Below, piece by piece: positions 61,317 to 64,000 of a stretch of DNA of 64,000 nt. The position numbers and the translations under genes are program-made. Every line of letters starts with the position of its first letter. The first letter of the stretch is position 1. The notes beneath the pieces are model-generated. The model worked only from the letters and a program-made list of their open reading frames with translations. It made no database searches and was not told the origin of the DNA. The DNA is taken from contig NZ_OMPU01000013.1 of assembly GCF_900313065.1 (NCBI RefSeq), forward strand, positions 248,001 through 312,000, in the 5' to 3' direction. The DNA comes from Kiloniella sp. EL199 (GTDB taxonomy: Bacteria; Pseudomonadota; Alphaproteobacteria; Kiloniellales; Kiloniellaceae).

Positions 61317-62063
61317 TCAATTCCAGCTTTTACTAAAACTAACCAAGGGTTCTTTGGCAAAAATCCAGTGCACTGCCTTGCGCATTACATTGAGCATAGG
61401 AGTATAAATCAGCCAGATCGTAACCATAAAGGCCAAGAAAACACCGCCAATTGCAACATCACCAAACCAGTGCCCTCCCCCGACCAACCTGGGGCTTGCA
61501 TTTATAACCGCAAAAAAACTTACAAGAATTCCATAAGAAGTTCCAAAATATCGCCACATGAAAATAACAGAAATAAAAGAAATGGCGGCATGGTCACTAG
61601 GGAATGATTTTCGTGTCCCTGTTTTAACCTCTATCCAGGAAACAAGATCATTTATATTCACAAAAGGGATCAAAACCTGCGACGGACTTTGATGATAATA
61701 AAGCTCAAAACCACATGAAATTATTATCATGGTTAGAATAACAGCAACCACTAACAGAAAGACCCTTGAAAGGCGTTCTTGAAAACAGGCTGCTCTGTTG
61801 AACAATATATACCAAAGGCAAAGAGCAACCAGAAACAGACCACTTAAACTGTCAAAAATTTTGCTATTAGTGAAAGCCCAATAGTTATTCCAAAGAGTAC
61901 GACCTTCCTGCAAAGAACCATTCAAATAGAAAAATATCTGCTCATCCCAAGGCGTTTTAAAACCCTGGTCTATTGAAAAATAAACAACCAAGCCAACAAT
62001 AAGGTTTCCCAGAAACAGTTTCTTGAAATTCCATGCTGGCAAATTTTGATCAGAGTTATTCAC
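61317..62063 (-). CDS. PAP2-family phosphatase, membrane
   Basis: Integral membrane phosphatase of 248 residues with about six helices, related to undecaprenyl- or phosphatidic-acid phosphatases. The catalytic motifs are KTGTRKSFPSDHAAISF (with the PSDH histidine) and PRLVGGGHWFGDVAIGG (with the second histidine and the aspartate). It may recycle undecaprenyl pyrophosphate or act on lipid A or phospholipids. It is convergent with nothing; the next gene on the right is divergent. Substrate unknown. Confidence 0.88.
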   Translation of the reverse strand: MNNSDQNLPAWNFKKLFLGNLIVGLVVYFSIDQGFKTPWDEQIFFYLNGSLQEGRTLWNNYWAFTNSKIFDSLSGLFLVALCLWYILFNRAACFQERLSRVFLLVVAVILTMIIISCGFELYYHQSPSQVLIPFVNINDLVSWIEVKTGTRKSFPSDHAAISFISVIFMWRYFGTSYGILVSFFAVINASPRLVGGGHWFGDVAIGGVFLAFMVTIWLIYTPMLNVMRKAVHWIFAKEPLVSFSKSWN

Positions 62064-62216
62064 TATTGAACCCTTAAATATTTTAGCGGTTGGTATTCCT
62101 TACCAAATATCACTAAATATGCTGTTATAATATCGCGAAACAATAAAAAACGTTATAATGCAATTTACGCGTTTTCTCCTAATCCTATTACAAGCATCTG
62201 ACAACCGGGAACTGCA

Positions 62217-62711
62217 ATGTATCACTTAACCTTTTCTTCGCCACAAGGCTATCTGGATGTTGCAGAGGAAGATGGTAAAGTTATTCGATTGCAATGGATT
62301 AATAACAAAGATCTATATGAACAAACTCCTACTCCCCTGCTTTTAAAATGCAAAAAACAACTGGAAGAATACTTTGCCGGAAAACGGAATGATTTTGATG
62401 ACATTCCTTTGGCACCACAAGGAACAGACTTTCAAAAAAATGTATGGCAAGCCTTGTATCGAATTCCCTATGGAAAAGTTAAAACCTATGGGGATATTGC
62501 CCATGAGGTTGAATCAGTCGCCAGAGCAGTAGGCGGAGCCTGTGGTGCAAACCCTATTCCTATCATTATCCCTTGCCATCGTGTCATTGCAGGAAATCAG
62601 GCACTCGGTGGTTTTTCCGGTGGTGAAGGCGGAAAGTCTAAAAAAGAGCTCTTGTTTCTCGAAGGTTATAAACATTTTGAAGAAAACCAACCAAGTCTCC
62701 CCGGTCTTTAA
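62217..62711 (+). CDS. ogt: Methylated-DNA--protein-cysteine methyltransferase
   Basis: Suicide repair protein of 164 residues that removes alkyl groups from O6-guanine. The acceptor cysteine is C120 in IPCHRVI. The helix-turn-helix DNA-binding region includes YRIPYGKVKTYGDIA. The single-domain size fits Ogt/MGMT. It starts a two-gene unit with the quinone oxidoreductase gene 27 bases downstream. Confidence 0.95.
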   Translation: MYHLTFSSPQGYLDVAEEDGKVIRLQWINNKDLYEQTPTPLLLKCKKQLEEYFAGKRNDFDDIPLAPQGTDFQKNVWQALYRIPYGKVKTYGDIAHEVESVARAVGGACGANPIPIIIPCHRVIAGNQALGGFSGGEGGKSKKELLFLEGYKHFEENQPSLPGL

Positions 62712-62738
62712 TCCAATAATAACAAACACAGGTGAACC

Positions 62739-63722
62739 ATGAACAAAGGCGTTAAATTTTATGAGTATGGAGGGCCAGAAGTCCTACATTACGAAAACAT
62801 TGAGATTGGTAAACCAGGCAAAGGCGAAATAAGACTTAAACAAACAGCTATAGGGCTGAACTTCATTGATGTTTACCACAGAACTGGTCTGTACCCACAA
62901 CCATCACTTCCCTCTGGAATAGGTTTGGAAGCGGCTGGTATCATTGAGGATATTGGTCCTGGTGTTACCGATTTACATATTGGAGACAGAGTTGCTTATG
63001 GAACAGGCCCGATAGGATCTTATGCAGAACATAGGATAATCCCTGCAAATAAAGTTATTCTTATTCCTGAAAGAATATCTGATGAAGAAGCAGCATCTGT
63101 AATGCTACAGGGGATGACTGCTGAATATTTGATCAGACGCACCTATTGCGTCCAATCAGGTGATTATGTTCTTTTCCATGCCGCAGCTGGTGGCGTTGGA
63201 TCCCTTGCTATTCAATGGCTCAACGCATTGGGAGCAACAGTTATTGGTACAGTTGGTTCAGAAGAAAAGGCAGAAATAGCCAAAGCAAAAGGCTGTCATC
63301 ATACCATCAATTATAAAACTGAAAATTTTGTCGATCGGGTAAAGGACATTACAGATGGTAAGGGTGTAAATGTTGTTTACGATTCAGTAGGCAAAGACAC
63401 CTTCGAGGGATCCTTGGATTGCCTGAAAGTTCGTGGCACCATGGTAACTTTTGGAAATGCATCAGGCCCGGTCCCAGCTATAGAACCCCTCATTCTCAAT
63501 GCAAAAGGTGGAATTTACCTTACCCGTCCGAGTTTGGCACACTATTGTGGAACTCATGAAGAAATGACAGCTTCAGCAAACGCTTTGTTCCAGGCAATTT
63601 CTTCTGGCGCAATACAGATTGATGTCAACCAAAGCTATGCACTATACGATGCTCGCAAAGCACATGAAGACCTGGAAGCAAGGAAAACCACAGGATCAAC
63701 TATTTTGGTTCCTGCACATTAA
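62739..63722 (+). CDS. qor: NADPH:quinone oxidoreductase
   Basis: MDR-superfamily enzyme of 327 residues that reduces quinones. The N-terminal domain begins FYEYGGPEVLHYEN, and the NFIDVYHRTGLYP motif is diagnostic of Qor. NADPH binding is in HAAAGGVGSLAIQWL. No zinc ligands are present, as expected. It follows ogt on the same strand and converges on rho across a bidirectional terminator. Confidence 0.94.
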   Translation: MNKGVKFYEYGGPEVLHYENIEIGKPGKGEIRLKQTAIGLNFIDVYHRTGLYPQPSLPSGIGLEAAGIIEDIGPGVTDLHIGDRVAYGTGPIGSYAEHRIIPANKVILIPERISDEEAASVMLQGMTAEYLIRRTYCVQSGDYVLFHAAAGGVGSLAIQWLNALGATVIGTVGSEEKAEIAKAKGCHHTINYKTENFVDRVKDITDGKGVNVVYDSVGKDTFEGSLDCLKVRGTMVTFGNASGPVPAIEPLILNAKGGIYLTRPSLAHYCGTHEEMTASANALFQAISSGAIQIDVNQSYALYDARKAHEDLEARKTTGSTILVPAH

Positions 63723-63754
63723 AGCTGATTATCAATCCGAAATTAAAATAAAAT

Positions 63755-63792
63755 AAAAAAGGGCTACCATAGAAAACTGGCAGCCCTTTTTT
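63755..63792. terminator. Bidirectional terminator between qor and rho
   Basis: AAAAAAGGGCT and AGCCCTTTTTT flank a 16-base interior that also pairs in part (CCA with TGG). A runs on one side and T runs on the other let it serve both convergent genes. Confidence 0.85.
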
Positions 63793-63806
63793 GTTCACGA
63801 AACCAA

Positions 63807-64000
63807 TTATTGGTTCATTGAATCAAAGAATTCGTCATTATTTTTGGATGATTTCAGTTTATCAACCAAGAATTCAACAGAATCTGTTACGCCCATTGGT
63901 GTAAGAATACGGCGAAGAACCCACATTTTACTGAGTGTTGCCTTGTCTACGAGCAACTCTTCCTTACGGGTACCGGATTTACTGATATCAATCGCAGGAT
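63807..64000 (-). CDS. rho: Transcription termination factor Rho (C-terminal fragment)
   Basis: The window ends inside this gene; about 64 C-terminal residues are visible. They read [15 protein letters not shown], then [19 protein letters not shown] and a tail ending FFDSMNQ. This matches the Rho C-terminus, with the Q/R loop region just upstream. Rho is a hexameric RNA helicase that ends transcription. In alphaproteobacteria it lies near mnmE at the origin side, as here. Confidence 0.95.
   Translation of the reverse strand, partial: PAIDISKSGTRKEELLVDKATLSKMWVLRRILTPMGVTDSVEFLVDKLKSSKNNDEFFDSMNQ

Noticed and set aside
1-64000. CRISPR array, tRNA or rRNA genes
   Set aside because: No regularly spaced direct repeats and no cloverleaf or rRNA-like segment was recognised.

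Overview
The window is a chromosomal stretch of an alphaproteobacterium. The strongest sign is the right-hand third. It carries the alphaproteobacterial origin-proximal order leuS-lptE-holA / parB-parA-rsmG-mnmG / mnmE / rho, four parS-like 16-mers of the TGTTTCACGTGAAACA type, a Rhodobacter-type porin, a DUF3576 lipoprotein in front of leuS and a DUF6489 protein. Base composition looks moderate to low in G+C by eye (not counted). Many starts are GTG or TTG. The exact genus cannot be read from the sequence; a marine member of the Rhodospirillales or a neighbouring order would fit.

Layout. (1) 86-4569: core genes (PLP aminotransferase, ftsK, lolA). (2) 4733-22682: an accessory region of small regulator-plus-enzyme modules. 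These are LysR with SnoaL/SDR/azoreductase; a decayed insertion-sequence scar; a two-component pair followed by a molybdenum hydroxylase (IorAB type); a divergent LysR with a three-gene operon (ADH-like, aminotransferase, FAH hydrolase); AraC with a monooxygenase-fold protein and a small Tat-signal protein; a membrane hydroxylase; and a class I amidotransferase. Truncated genes, IS481-like ends and a dispersed hairpin repeat show active remodelling here. (3) 22683-23232: an intergenic stretch with a strong candidate small RNA and, next to xthA, a repeated operator-like element. (4) 24155-35146: a surface-glycan-like region. A cyclic-nucleotide-binding protein is coupled to a very unusual ABC exporter, and a divergent, tightly overlapping operon carries five glycosyltransferases, a histidine phosphatase and a small membrane protein. 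A YejF-YejB-YejE peptide importer without YejA follows at 35202-39300. (5) 39340-42401: class III nucleotide cyclase, MBL-fold hydrolase and an OmpR-type regulator, all on the minus strand. (6) 43063-50331: GTP cyclohydrolase II, envelope proteins, YggS/PLPBP, sulfotransferase and porin. (7) 50475-64000: the origin-proximal housekeeping block, ending in the 3' part of rho.

How the genes work together. The parAB/parS set, ftsK and the tRNA-modification genes mnmE/mnmG mark a chromosome-maintenance neighbourhood. The glycosyltransferase operon, the divergent ABC exporter and the cNMP sensor plausibly form one export or decoration pathway, possibly tied to the nucleotide cyclase further right; this is inference.

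The most interesting signals are three. First, a candidate small RNA at about 22935-23060 has two hairpin loops carrying AAUCCCCCC, the exact complement of the GGGGGGAUU Shine-Dalgarno stretches of parA and yggS in this same window. Second, an ABC exporter has one degenerate ATPase domain with three successive Q-loop/helical-domain-like segments before a single signature motif. Third, the glycosyltransferase operon has two paralogous enzymes flanking a phosphatase.
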